Assembly (NCBI GenBank): GCA_016932615.1
Contig: JAFGCN010000018.1
Span: forward strand, 5,936 to 69,935
Direction: 5' to 3'
DNA: 64,000 bases
DNA from: Candidatus Aenigmatarchaeota archaeon
GTDB lineage: Archaea; Aenigmatarchaeota; Aenigmatarchaeia; QMZS01
A program made the position numbers and the translations under genes. The number at the start of each line of letters is the position of its first letter. Within the stretch, counting starts at the first letter, position 1. Positions 33,986-42,127 of the stretch are shown here, piece by piece. The notes below the pieces were generated by a model. It was not told the DNA's origin. It worked only from the letters and a program-made list of their open reading frames with translations, and did no database searches.

Positions 33986-34792
33986 ATGGAAAGCCCGCCC
34001 AAAAAGGGAACTCCTGGCAATATTCAGGATATAACTGGGCCATATATCGCTTCTTTAGCTTTACCGCAAGGAAAATACACTTCAACTGCAGCCGCTCCGC
34101 CCACAGGCGCAAGCTATAATTCTTCCGGGAGCTCCGCAACTTCCGGAAACACAATTGTAAACAATACCATGGCTCAGTATGAAAACGCCACTGGCAAAAC
34201 TGCAGTTCCTGTTTCTGCTTCCGGACAGTATAACGGCGCTCATGCTCCAGGAAGCAGGCAAAGCATAGTTTCAGGCGTTAATGGCACATATTCTTCGGGA
34301 GGAATTCAAAGCCCCGTTGCAGGGCGTCCGGGCGCGCCTGCTTACGATAGTGGTATGGCTTCCCAGTTAAAAGCGAACCCTCAGGTTCCAGGAAGAAGGT
34401 CTCCAGCGAGCAGTGGAACCCAAATGGCAGGAACTGCACTAAAAACCTTTCTTCCGGTAGGGCTTGGGCTAATGGCTTCTTCTGCCTGGTACGGAATTGC
34501 AATTAAGGGCTCCTATGCAGCATCCAAGGATGCAGCCACCTCGCCCCAGTTTGCCGAATTTATGAGCCAGCACAGCTGGTTTGCCCCTGCACCCCTTATT
34601 GCAGGAACCGTAGCGATATACCTTGGCTCAAGGGTTTCAGGCCGGATTTTCAAAGGGGTCATGAAATATTCCTCAGGCATTATGAAAAAAATAGAAAACA
34701 AAAAAGCCGCCAGAGAGCTTGAAGCGGGCTATGAGCGGCTTGCAAAGGCCGCGGCACTTCCCGTCACTCCAAAAGCAGCCCCAATTTCCTAA
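33986..34792 (+). CDS. Orphan membrane protein D (paralogue of A)
   Basis: 268 residues. The N-terminal about 150 are low-complexity Ser/Ala/Gly/Pro/Asn-rich, followed by two hydrophobic segments (about 153-175 and 197-218) and a helical tail ending AGYERLAKAAALPV. It is homologous to A over shared linker motifs. The ATG lies in CTAATATTATGG context (leaderless). It converges on gene E. Confidence 0.7.
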   Translation: MESPPKKGTPGNIQDITGPYIASLALPQGKYTSTAAAPPTGASYNSSGSSATSGNTIVNNTMAQYENATGKTAVPVSASGQYNGAHAPGSRQSIVSGVNGTYSSGGIQSPVAGRPGAPAYDSGMASQLKANPQVPGRRSPASSGTQMAGTALKTFLPVGLGLMASSAWYGIAIKGSYAASKDAATSPQFAEFMSQHSWFAPAPLIAGTVAIYLGSRVSGRIFKGVMKYSSGIMKKIENKKAARELEAGYERLAKAAALPVTPKAAPIS

Positions 34793-34820
34793 AAATTAAG
34801 AGCCCATAAAGCATTACGGC

Positions 34821-35213
34821 TTATTCCAGAACTGCCCTGAATCGTCCTGTACTGAGATCATGAAGCTTTTTGTCTATCTCACCTGAAAGTATTCTGAAAA
34901 AATGAACCTGCTCGTCAATAAAGCTGTTTACAACACTTATGCCTTCCCTATCTTTTCCCGCCATATCCTTCGCTCCGCTTTTCAGCGCCTCAAAATATTT
35001 TATCCAGGACTCCGCAATCGACTTTGAAATCTGAAGCTTTTCCCTGTTGCCCTCACGTTCCGCCTCCTCGATGAACCTGAGAAGAATTGTTACCTGCCCG
35101 TCATATTTTTCCTGGGCAAGGCGCACAAATTTTTCAGAATCGACCTCGACAAACTTTTCCGAGTTTTTAGCAGGTTTTTTCCTGCAAGCCGCTCTTTTTA
35201 CCAAAGCGCCCAT
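34821..35213 (-). CDS. Orphan helical protein E (paralogue of C)
   Basis: 130 residues, paralogous to C: QVTILLRFIEEAEREGNREKL, SWIKYFEALKS, HFFRILSGEIDKKLHDLSTGRFRAVLE. Soluble and helical. The D/E convergent pair repeats the A(B)/C convergent arrangement, so the unit membrane gene plus helical gene has duplicated. Confidence 0.68.
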   Translation of the reverse strand: MGALVKRAACRKKPAKNSEKFVEVDSEKFVRLAQEKYDGQVTILLRFIEEAEREGNREKLQISKSIAESWIKYFEALKSGAKDMAGKDREGISVVNSFIDEQVHFFRILSGEIDKKLHDLSTGRFRAVLE

Positions 35214-35282
35214 AATATTTGCTAAATCGATATACTTAATAGCCGCCCTGCACAGACTGCAATCAAAAAAATCCCATTCAAA

Positions 35283-36080
35283 TTACTTCCACTTGCCGAC
35301 CTGCTCTATTGCGGACTTTGTCCACACGGTCAGCCGGCCCGCATGCGCTCCTGGAGCCAAAAGCTCGGCGTTAAGCTGGTCAACGGTTGAAATATCAAGC
35401 CCCGCAATGTTTCTTGCAGCTTTCTGAAGCTCGCATTTCTTTGAGACAATCACCAAAGGGCCTTTTTTCTTCTTGTACCGCCTTCCCCTCATTGTTCCGA
35501 TTCCCTGCCGGACCTTTTTTTCCTTTGACCTCTCAAGCTCCTCAACCAAGCCCAGGGAAACCAGAGCGCCATAAGCATCCTTGGTTTTGTCAATCTGCTC
35601 AAAATCATCGACAAGCACAAGAGGAATTTCCTTAAGGGCTTCAACCTTGTGGCCCCTTTTAAGAACAATATCCTTATTGGCGGAAGCTGCAATCGCGGAC
35701 ATGATGGCAAGCTTTTTCTCTTTCTTGTTCAGGTCCTTGCTCCAGTCCTTCTCAGCTACAGGCGGGTGGCATTCCCTGCCCTTTACTGCCTGAGGCACAA
35801 ATCTTGCGACAAACAGGAGCGGGCCTTCGCCGTGGATTCTCGACATTCTTGCCATCTCCCTTTTCGCCATCTTTGCCCTCCCGTAAACATGGGAAGAGCC
35901 GTGGTAGTGGGCAGAAGTCCTCTTTCCTGCCAAAGGGTCAGCTCCATAACGTTTCCTCTTGTTTGACTGCTGTGAAACTACTACTTTTCTTATAAGGTCT
36001 GCCCTAAGAGGAGTTTTGAACACCTCTCCAAGCTTTACTGTCCCTACTTTCTCGCCCTTTAGCGAATAAACATTAGCCAT
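35283..36080 (-). CDS. rplD: Large ribosomal subunit protein uL4
   Basis: A 265-residue archaeal/eukaryotic-type uL4: KRYGADPLAGKRTSAHYHG, GRAKMAKREMARM, and VRQGIGTMRGRRYKKKKGPLVIV are typical. It binds 23S rRNA and lines the exit tunnel. uL3 is not upstream (an unrelated ORF is), and uL23 is 3.2 kb downstream, so the S10-type operon is broken up here. Confidence 0.96.
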   Translation of the reverse strand: MANVYSLKGEKVGTVKLGEVFKTPLRADLIRKVVVSQQSNKRKRYGADPLAGKRTSAHYHGSSHVYGRAKMAKREMARMSRIHGEGPLLFVARFVPQAVKGRECHPPVAEKDWSKDLNKKEKKLAIMSAIAASANKDIVLKRGHKVEALKEIPLVLVDDFEQIDKTKDAYGALVSLGLVEELERSKEKKVRQGIGTMRGRRYKKKKGPLVIVSKKCELQKAARNIAGLDISTVDQLNAELLAPGAHAGRLTVWTKSAIEQVGKWK

Positions 36081-36173
36081 AAACTACCTAGATAAAAATT
36101 AAAATAGGTGTATTGTGTTGATGAAAATAGAGAAATAGAGTTATTTTAGTGCCAGCCCACATAATCCAAACCT

Positions 36174-36803
36174 CTATATCCTAAAACCTAAAGGTAGTAC
36201 TCTTTTTGCAGGAGGTGGTCTTATGCCAGTTCTTTCCAGAACAACACTTGCTTTGATGGGACGACCTATCAGAGAAAGACCTCGCTTCGCCCTCTCTTCC
36301 TCTTCCATAGCTCCCGTAAAGACTTCCTGTCCAAACTCTGGCTGCCTTATCTCACCACCAGAATACCTTAAGTCAAGCTTAAACCTACCCTCAGGGGTCC
36401 TGCTTCTTCCAACTACATCAAACCTAAGCAAAACATCGCGGTATTTAAGATATATCTCCTTTCCCATATCGCCCCGATACAAAAGATTACCTCCACTCAA
36501 AAAAGCCCCCTCCAGCTTGCTTGCCGGGTCTGAGCCAAGAATATGCCTCATTGCGGGGTCATCCCCACGGTAGTCGGACTCACCAAAAGCATAGTAAAAA
36601 GCCCTTTCAACCAACCCTGGATTATGCCCCGATTCATTGGAAGGGACAGTAACCTGTACTTCATACCGACCCGGGCGATATATCCACCCTTTGCCTTTTA
36701 GGTAATCATATTTCCCAGGGGGGCGCCTTTTTTTCAGGGAAGGGGGAGGATCATAACCATTATATGTATCAAACGCTTCTGTTGGAGCAGGTATCATCAG
36801 CAT
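36174..36803 (-). CDS. Hypothetical protein, about 209 residues
   Basis: Predicted from MLMIPAPTEAFDTYNGYD; an upstream in-frame extension to 36905 is possible but its start context is poor. It appears beta-rich, with a Pro/Lys-rich N-terminus and many Gly/Arg/Tyr (GWIYRPGRYEVQVTVPSNES). No family recognised. Confidence 0.5.
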   Translation of the reverse strand: MLMIPAPTEAFDTYNGYDPPPSLKKRRPPGKYDYLKGKGWIYRPGRYEVQVTVPSNESGHNPGLVERAFYYAFGESDYRGDDPAMRHILGSDPASKLEGAFLSGGNLLYRGDMGKEIYLKYRDVLLRFDVVGRSRTPEGRFKLDLRYSGGEIRQPEFGQEVFTGAMEEEERAKRGLSLIGRPIKASVVLERTGIRPPPAKRVLPLGFRI

Positions 36804-36964
36804 CCAGCACCGTATCCTGACATAATAAACTACTTGGATAAAAAATAAAATACACAATCGGGCAGAACCCGGGGGCATCCCAACTCCAATAACACAAGCA
36901 ACCACACCAGTTATAACAATTAAAGTGAACCACCCTCATGTCAAGAACACGGAGAGTTCAAGGA

Positions 36965-37210
36965 TTAGAATAGGCGTCTTCCGAAAAAAGCTACTGACGT
37001 CAGTCCATTAAGCCAGTTGGAAGCGCACCTGCACCCTCCAACAGTGGTATCTGTTAGGCCAAAAAACAGGGGAAAGGCAAAAACCGAAACTCCGGAAAGG
37101 GCTAAAATAGTACCCATAGTAATTCTTGTAAGCCCCCTGCCCAATTGATATACCGGGTTTTTTGGGAGTGGCCTGACAAGCTCAAAAAGCCGCCTTATAT
37201 GCTCAAACAT
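36965..37210 (-). CDS. Small membrane protein
   Basis: 81 residues starting MFEHIRRLFELVRPLP, with two hydrophobic segments (about 27-50 and 60-75). ATG 37210 is chosen because GGTGA lies 6 nt upstream (Shine-Dalgarno); the GTG 9 nt upstream is part of that element. Unknown function. Confidence 0.5.
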   Translation of the reverse strand: MFEHIRRLFELVRPLPKNPVYQLGRGLTRITMGTILALSGVSVFAFPLFFGLTDTTVGGCRCASNWLNGLTSVAFFGRRLF

Positions 37211-37294
37211 AATCTTCACCAGATAATTGGTTTACCATTCAGGGCTTAAATACTTTTCTTAGAACGGCAATAGTCGATAATCTGGGAATTCTGC

Positions 37295-37644
37295 CTATTT
37301 CCAGGTCTTGTCCAGCCCGGTTACGATCCCAAGTGTTGCGGAAATTCCCCCATAAAATCCGCTGTGCTCGCATCCATAATTGACGATATCCCAAAATGTT
37401 GCCGTTTGGTCCATCGCGGCCTCAACAGCGCAGAGGACTCCAAATGATGCAAGCCCTACCGGGAGGGCATATCTAGTGAACTTAAGATCCCACTGCTGAT
37501 CTTCATCCAGGTCATGAAACTTTGGAATTCGGGAGCCAATTTCCCCGGCAGCTCATTTCTGGGCGTTCCTGCCCCATAGAGAGAGGTACTCCTCCACAAG
37601 TCAAGCCCATGTCGCAACTTATCAGTAATGTATGCTTCCCCCAT
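37295..37644 (-). pseudogene. Small two-segment gene split by a frameshift
   Basis: From ATG 37644 the frame MGEAYITDKLRHGLDLW... stays open to 37456. In another frame, starting near 37510, a well-formed continuation reads LDEDQQWDLKFTRYALPVG and on to a hydrophobic Gly/Ala-rich segment, ending GLDKTWK at a TAG (37295-37297). The second part has no good start codon and a TGA precedes it, so a disrupted gene is likelier than two genes. A programmed frameshift or sequencing error is also possible. Confidence 0.4.
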
Positions 37645-37689
37645 AAATAGCAAATGGCTTATTTTTAAACAAAATTGAGCTTAAGTTAT

Positions 37690-38027
37690 GCGGGGGTCGC
37701 CAAGTCTGGTCTCATCCCTTTCTTAAAAGAAAGGTCTTACAACCCCAAAGAACGGGATACCAGAAAAAGGTGCAAGGCTTAGGTGTCTTACCGGCACCTG
37801 CAGGTGCAATGCCCAGGAGCTTGGCTGAGAAACCTTGTGGGTAAATCTTTTTCTTTGGAAAAGAAAAAGCTTTAATCCAAAAAGAAATAAGATTCCACAA
37901 TAGTCCCTACGTGAGTTCGAATGAAGCTTTTTCTCGCAAGAAAAAGCTCCAGGACCAAAAAGAGGCAGTTTCACCGCTTCGCGGATAAAACTTGCCGAAT
38001 TGGTTTACGAAAGTCTCACCCCCCGCA
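37690..38027 (+). tRNA. tRNA-Leu(UAG) with four introns
   Basis: Acceptor GCGGGGG (37690-37696) pairs with CCCCCGC (38020-38026), discriminator A 38027. Proposed exons are 37690-37710, 37764-37783, 37832-37846, 37905-37921 and 38014-38027, joining to an 87-nt class II tRNA. Anticodon stem is CAAGG/CCTTG with TAG at 37780-37782. Variable stem is GTGGG/CCTAC and T arm GTGAG-TTCGAAT-CTCAC. Introns are about 53 nt (D-loop), 48 nt (after G37), 58 nt (variable arm) and 92 nt (T-loop 59/60). D-intron flanks pair (TCTGGT/ACCAGA). Boundaries are inferred from folding only. Confidence 0.78.
37713..37754 (+). repeat. Intron repeat copy 2 (tRNA-Leu(UAG) D-loop intron)
   Basis: CATCCCTTTCTT-AA-AAGAAAGGTCT followed by TACAACCCCAAAGAA. 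It matches the D-loop intron of tRNA-Leu(CAA) on the other strand and, at lower identity, the tRNA-Arg D-loop intron. Confidence 0.7.
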
Positions 38028-38057
38028 TTATCTTTTAAGCCCTGCCAAGTACTGTAA

Positions 38058-38450
38058 CTATTCAATTGTTTCGTTCGGGCTCGGAACCGCCGGAATCCAG
38101 ACGCACTTGTTCTGACGGCACTTAATCTCAGTCTCCTTCGGCCCGGTTCCGCACTGATAGCTGCACTCCGCGCATTCCTCCCGATATTCAAGAACAGACT
38201 CTTCCAAGCGGGTAATGTTTGCATCAAGACTAACCAGGGTGTGGCAGCCAAAGGGGCAGCCAAATGAAGCAACGCTACAGTCAGAATCGCTCTGGCAGTG
38301 ATTTTCCTCGCCCAGAAGCGCAAATAGATCATCCTGGCGGCCCTGGCAGGCGGTTTGTGACACCTGCCCCGCAAAGTGCCCAATCAAGAATATAGCGCCA
38401 ACCGCCATAAGAAAGACAAAAGAAACCGCAAAAAACACCTTTTTGCCCAT
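38058..38450 (-). CDS. Secreted or membrane-anchored Cys-rich protein
   Basis: 130 residues. The N-terminal hydrophobic segment (about 4-27, FFAVSFVFLMAVGAIFLIGHF) acts as anchor or signal, followed by an outer domain with about 11 Cys (CQGRQ, CQSDSDCSVASFGCPFGC, CAECSYQC, CRQNKC). I use ATG 38450 (TTATGGGC context). Disulfide-rich extracytoplasmic protein of unknown role; similar in design to 13317-13625. Confidence 0.65.
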   Translation of the reverse strand: MGKKVFFAVSFVFLMAVGAIFLIGHFAGQVSQTACQGRQDDLFALLGEENHCQSDSDCSVASFGCPFGCHTLVSLDANITRLEESVLEYREECAECSYQCGTGPKETEIKCRQNKCVWIPAVPSPNETIE

Positions 38451-38549
38451 AATTCTCTTACCGCAGGATATAATTACCATTCGGTGCCTTATTGCCCCTA
38501 ATAGATAGGTCAGAAGAAACCTAGCTTTAATATATCTGCAAGGGAAATT

Positions 38550-39074
38550 ATGAGACCTGAAATCGACTTGATTCCCCTTGATAATGTAGACCAAACGACC
38601 GTCGAGGAGCTTAAGCGCTCTCTCAAGGAGAAAGGGTGCATTGTACGGCTTTATGCAAGGACACACAGCCCTAAAACGGCAGAGAACCTCTACAGAAAGC
38701 AGTGCCTTGTAGACGTGATTGTCGACGCCCTGAAGGGGCTTTCAGGAAAGGTCATCGCCATAACAGACAAGGACCTATACTCAAACAAGCTTAATTTCGT
38801 ATTTATGTCGGTCCAGCCAAACGGGCCTGTAGTCCTTTCTACCCATCGGCTAAGGCCGGAATTTTATCAGGAAAGGCCGAACAATGACCGGACAACAAGC
38901 CGTCTCCTGAAAGAAACAATCTACTGCATAGGAAAGATGAATGGGATTGGTGACTGCCCTAATCCCAGGTGCATAATGCACAAGTCCGCTTCAGCCAGGG
39001 ACATAGACTTCAAGTCCGAGGAATTCTGCAAGGACTGCAAGATAAACAATATTGTAGACAATATGAGATTATGA
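38550..39074 (+). CDS. Archaemetzincin homologue lacking the catalytic site
   Basis: A 174-residue protein with the archaemetzincin (AmzA) scaffold: ITDKDLYSNKLNFVFM, VVLSTHRLRPEFY, and the structural Cys4 site CPNPRC ... FCKDC (Cys136, 141, 160, 163). Where the family has the zinc motif KExxHELGHxxGLxHC, it reads KETIYCIGKMNGIGDC. All three metal His and the catalytic Glu are replaced (Tyr125, Cys126, Lys129, Asp135). It is therefore a probable pseudoenzyme. Its stop overlaps the start of endA (ATGA), so they are translationally coupled. Confidence 0.85.
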   Translation: MRPEIDLIPLDNVDQTTVEELKRSLKEKGCIVRLYARTHSPKTAENLYRKQCLVDVIVDALKGLSGKVIAITDKDLYSNKLNFVFMSVQPNGPVVLSTHRLRPEFYQERPNNDRTTSRLLKETIYCIGKMNGIGDCPNPRCIMHKSASARDIDFKSEEFCKDCKINNIVDNMRL

Positions 39075-39931
39075 GCGCAAAAAAACAGTCCGGAACAAAG
39101 AAAAGAGCAAAGGCTGTCGACTTTGAGGAAAGTGCAAGTTTTTCCGAAGAGGAAGAAACTGCAGAGGTTTTGAAAAGCGCCAAAAAGCCAAAGGGCGTGA
39201 GCAAAAAGAAAGAAACCGGGGCAAAGACAAAAAAGGCCAAAGCTCAGGAAGAAGCCACCATTGACGAAGAATTTGCTGAAGAACGGGATGATGATTCCGG
39301 TGAGGAAGAAACAGACGAAGATTACGGGGAAGGAGATTACGACGAGGCAAAGCCAAAAGTATTCCAGGAAGAGCCGTTTTCAAAAGCCCCAAAAAAAGTC
39401 TATTCCGGAAAATTCTTTGAAAACAAAGTCCACATCTGGGGAAAGCAGGACGCCGAGGAGATTTATGACCTTGGCTGCTTTGGAAAGGTAGACGAGGAAA
39501 AAAATGAGCTTTCCTTTGAGGAAGCCCTTTTGCTGATGAGGCGAAACAAGCTTCGGGTTTCAAAAGATGGCACGGAGGTAAGCTCTGAAGAATTCTACCA
39601 GATTGCCTGCAATGCCGACAAAGAGTTTCCCTGGAAGTTCAAGGTTTACGAGGAGCTTAGGGGAAGAGGCCTTCTTGTCAGGACTGGCTTCAAGTTCGGC
39701 ACCCATTTCAGGGTTTACGGCAGGGGAGTCAAGCTGAAGAGAGGGCCAAAGTCAGTAAAGGAGCACACAAAGTGGATTGTCCATGCAGTCCCCGAGAACT
39801 ACACCTGCTCATTTCCAGAGCTTTCCAGAGCCGTCCGGCTGGCGCACAACATCCGGGCAAAGATGCTCTGGGCAGTTGTTGACGAGGAGGGAGATGTGAC
39901 CTATTACGAGGTTTTAAGGAAGACTCCTTAA
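39071..39931 (+). CDS. endA: tRNA-splicing endonuclease with acidic N-terminal extension
   Basis: A 286-residue archaeal EndA. The catalytic triad is Tyr216 (THFRVY), His232 (KEHTKWIVHAV) and Lys264 (NIRAKMLWAVVD). Residues about 105-286 are the standard single-unit enzyme. Residues 1-100 are a Lys- then Asp/Glu-rich disordered extension not found in typical about 180-residue EndA. It cleaves bulge-helix-bulge introns from tRNAs; this window alone has ten candidate introns. It starts inside the archaemetzincin-like gene. The subunit type looks like alpha4, not the fused epsilon2 form of ARMAN. Confidence 0.93.
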   Translation: MSAKKQSGTKKRAKAVDFEESASFSEEEETAEVLKSAKKPKGVSKKKETGAKTKKAKAQEEATIDEEFAEERDDDSGEEETDEDYGEGDYDEAKPKVFQEEPFSKAPKKVYSGKFFENKVHIWGKQDAEEIYDLGCFGKVDEEKNELSFEEALLLMRRNKLRVSKDGTEVSSEEFYQIACNADKEFPWKFKVYEELRGRGLLVRTGFKFGTHFRVYGRGVKLKRGPKSVKEHTKWIVHAVPENYTCSFPELSRAVRLAHNIRAKMLWAVVDEEGDVTYYEVLRKTP

Positions 39932-39949
39932 ATAGCGGCTAATTAGATT

Positions 39950-40513
39950 ATGGATTTGATTGCTTTGCTGCAGAATACGCTCTACTTTTTTGTAGCTTCT
40001 GGAATCATAGCTTTGTTGATTAAGTCATTGATTAAATTATACTTGGATAAAGACTTGGAAGCTTATAAAGAGAAACTGAAGCAAGAAACGATACGGTATT
40101 CAAAACTGCACGAAAAGAGAGCAGATGCTATAGAGGAACTATTTGAAAAACTTGTTGATTATAAGAATTATGCTGAAGGTGTGAAATGGGCTAAGGAAAG
40201 TAATATTTCTGGAAAAGAATTGAAGGAAATCGAAGAAAATTTCAGGATAGCACATAGAACATTTTTGGATTGTTTGAATAAAAAAGGCAATCTTTATTTC
40301 GGCGGCAAGACTCCAGAGCTTTTGGAAGCACTACACTTTGAAATAATGCGAACCAAAACACACACCGAGGCAAAATGCAAAGATGGAAAGAACATGGACT
40401 TTACAAGCTTAAAGAACATTCTCGAGGATATCAAAAACGCAGAAAAGGCAGTAGCAAACTCAGAAAAAGAATTAATCAATGAATTTCAAACCATCTTGGG
40501 TGTCAAAAACTAA
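39950..40513 (+). CDS. Single-TM protein with cytoplasmic helical domain
   Basis: 187 residues. An N-terminal membrane helix (about 10-28) precedes a charged, helical domain (EAYKEKLKQETIRYSKLHEKRADAIEELFEKL). The gene is more AT-rich than its neighbours, with different codon choice (many TTG, AAA, TTT), which suggests acquisition. Proteins of this design occur near bacterial defence loci, but nothing diagnostic is seen. 18 nt after endA. Confidence 0.6.
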   Translation: MDLIALLQNTLYFFVASGIIALLIKSLIKLYLDKDLEAYKEKLKQETIRYSKLHEKRADAIEELFEKLVDYKNYAEGVKWAKESNISGKELKEIEENFRIAHRTFLDCLNKKGNLYFGGKTPELLEALHFEIMRTKTHTEAKCKDGKNMDFTSLKNILEDIKNAEKAVANSEKELINEFQTILGVKN

Positions 40514-40529
40514 GCCCAAGAATCTTCAG

Positions 40530-40703
40530 CTAGTCGTACTTCACTTTCCAGGCCGAATACGCCTTGTCTTTTCTCTCTTTCTCATTCCACCTTGTCAGTT
40601 CCATCAGCCGCACCCAATTCCTGCCCACCCTTTCCTCTCCCACCTGCCTGAAATCTCGCCTACTCGCTAAATCCCTCCCAACATCCACAACCTCAGCGCC
40701 CAT
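40530..40703 (-). CDS. Hypothetical 57-residue microprotein
   Basis: A short minus-strand frame MGAEVVDVGRDLASRRDFRQ ... AYSAWKVKYD. The ATG at 40703 has CTTAAATAC about 25 nt upstream, the usual leaderless promoter spacing of this genome. It fills the gap between two plus-strand genes and is rich in Arg/Glu/Trp. No family recognised; coding status rests on the frame and promoter only. Confidence 0.4.
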   Translation of the reverse strand: MGAEVVDVGRDLASRRDFRQVGEERVGRNWVRLMELTRWNEKERKDKAYSAWKVKYD

Positions 40704-40790
40704 ATGCGGCTTTATCTGTCGGGGTATTTAAGCTAAACTCCGGAAGGGAGCAAATGTCGAAATTTTTGGCTTCTAATTTGAAGATATTTT

Positions 40791-41561
40791 ATGGTATCAG
40801 GCCTCATTATTCTCGATAAACCCTCAGGCCCCACAAGCTTTGACTGCGTCGAGAGAGTCGGGAAAATATTTGGGGAAAAACGGTGCGGCCACACCGGGAC
40901 ACTTGACCCGAAAGTCACTGGGGTCCTGCTGGTCTTGGTTGGCGAGGCAAGAAAGCTCGTTCCCTTTTTCGAAAAAGCTGACAAGACCTACACAGGCATA
41001 ATGCATATGCACTCCGAATTTGATACAGATAAACTACACGAGATAATTTACGAGTTTACCGGAGACATAACGCAACTTCCGCCCCGGCTTTCAAGAGTAA
41101 AAAGAGTTGAGAGGCAAAGGACAATCCACTGCATGAAAATTGACAGAATTGAGGGGCAGGACGCAACAATAATAATCCACTGCCAGCACGGGACTTACGT
41201 CAGGAAGCTCTTCCATGACATGGGCGAAAAGCTTGGGACGGGCGCGCACATGAAATACCTTCGGAGAATCGCAGCCGGAAAATTCGGGATTGATGAAGCA
41301 GTAACTTTCGAGGAACTGGAAAAAGCCCCGGAAAAGCACCTAATACCTATGGAAGAGGTTATCGAACGGCTTGGAATAAAAAAGCTGGTTTTGCCAAAGG
41401 AAATGGAAAAGCAGGTTTCAAATGGTGTTCCGATAGTGCTTGAAACTCCAGAAGACTACCCGTCAGAAGAGAAAATTGCAATATTCGTAGAAGAGAATCT
41501 AAGGGCACTTGGAAAGGAAAGGGGTAGAAAAGTGGCAATAGAGCGGCTTATTTTAATATAA
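40791..41561 (+). CDS. Cbf5/TruB-type RNA pseudouridine synthase
   Basis: 256 residues. The catalytic motif GHTGTLDPKVTGVL (33-46) contains Asp39; QHGTYVRKLFHDMG and LRRIAAGKFGIDEA also fit Cbf5. A short PUA-like end (about 195-256) is reduced compared with archaeal Cbf5 (about 330), so this is a compact form. Cbf5 uses H/ACA guide RNAs with Nop10, Gar1 and L7Ae, and can make Psi55 in the tRNA T-loop. Relevant here because T-loops of the tRNAs are intron-split. Confidence 0.88.
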   Translation: MVSGLIILDKPSGPTSFDCVERVGKIFGEKRCGHTGTLDPKVTGVLLVLVGEARKLVPFFEKADKTYTGIMHMHSEFDTDKLHEIIYEFTGDITQLPPRLSRVKRVERQRTIHCMKIDRIEGQDATIIIHCQHGTYVRKLFHDMGEKLGTGAHMKYLRRIAAGKFGIDEAVTFEELEKAPEKHLIPMEEVIERLGIKKLVLPKEMEKQVSNGVPIVLETPEDYPSEEKIAIFVEENLRALGKERGRKVAIERLILI

Positions 41562-41574
41562 ATAGCCAAAAACC

Positions 41575-41730
41575 CTAGAAGATTATCCTCGAAAGAACCA
41601 AAATAAGGCAGATTCCAAAACCAAGAGCCAGAACGACTTCCGGCTTCAGGTTAATCCCTTCTTCAACCTCATCGCTGTAGTTTATAAGCCCTGCCATTGT
41701 CTGAGGCATCCTCTTTTTTTCCTGCGCCAT
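41575..41730 (-). CDS. Preprotein translocase subunit Sec61-beta
   Basis: A 51-residue reading frame starting MAQEKKRMPQTMAGLINYSD. The cytosolic N-terminal half with the AGL...Y motif, EVEEGINLKPE, and one C-terminal TM helix (VVLALGFGICLILVLSRIIF) are classic archaeal Sec61-beta. Tail-anchored, part of SecYE-beta. Its start is leaderless-type (TATTATGGC). Confidence 0.9.
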   Translation of the reverse strand: MAQEKKRMPQTMAGLINYSDEVEEGINLKPEVVLALGFGICLILVLSRIIF

Positions 41731-41780
41731 AATAGATAATCTCAGCAATAACTATATAAAAAAGAGGCAAAAACAAAAAA

Positions 41781-41999
41781 TTACTCCTTGGAAGAAGCAG
41801 GCCTGCTTTGGTACGGCTCTGGGTACTTGTTATCTCCTCCAAGGTATGCGCCGACATGCGCTCCTGCACCCACGCCCAAAGCTGTGTATAGGGCGTCCGA
41901 AGCAGTGACACCATCCGAAAGGTACGCCACAACACCGGCACCGACCAAGGCAAGCAAGGCCGTAGGCAGATAGTTTATGTGGTTAGATATTTTTCCCAT
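41781..41999 (-). CDS. Two-TM Gly/Ala-rich microprotein, array member 1
   Basis: 72 residues: TM1 about 12-30, a short acidic loop (SDGVTASDAL), TM2 about 38-52, ending GAHVGAYLGGDNKYPEPY. The ending resembles members 2 and 3: VGxY, then Gly and Tyr/Pro. Between Sec61-beta and two related genes, all on the minus strand. Function unknown. Confidence 0.6.
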   Translation of the reverse strand: MGKISNHINYLPTALLALVGAGVVAYLSDGVTASDALYTALGVGAGAHVGAYLGGDNKYPEPYQSRPASSKE

Positions 42000-42127
42000 A
42001 TTCTGCTTTCGATCAATGTATATTTGATATAAATGTAGCCCTCACTACAGAAGTAGTTCAATTGTAATGGAAGATAGCTCCCGCTGAATGGATGAAATAA
42101 GCAAAAATAAAGCAAAAAGAAAAGACC

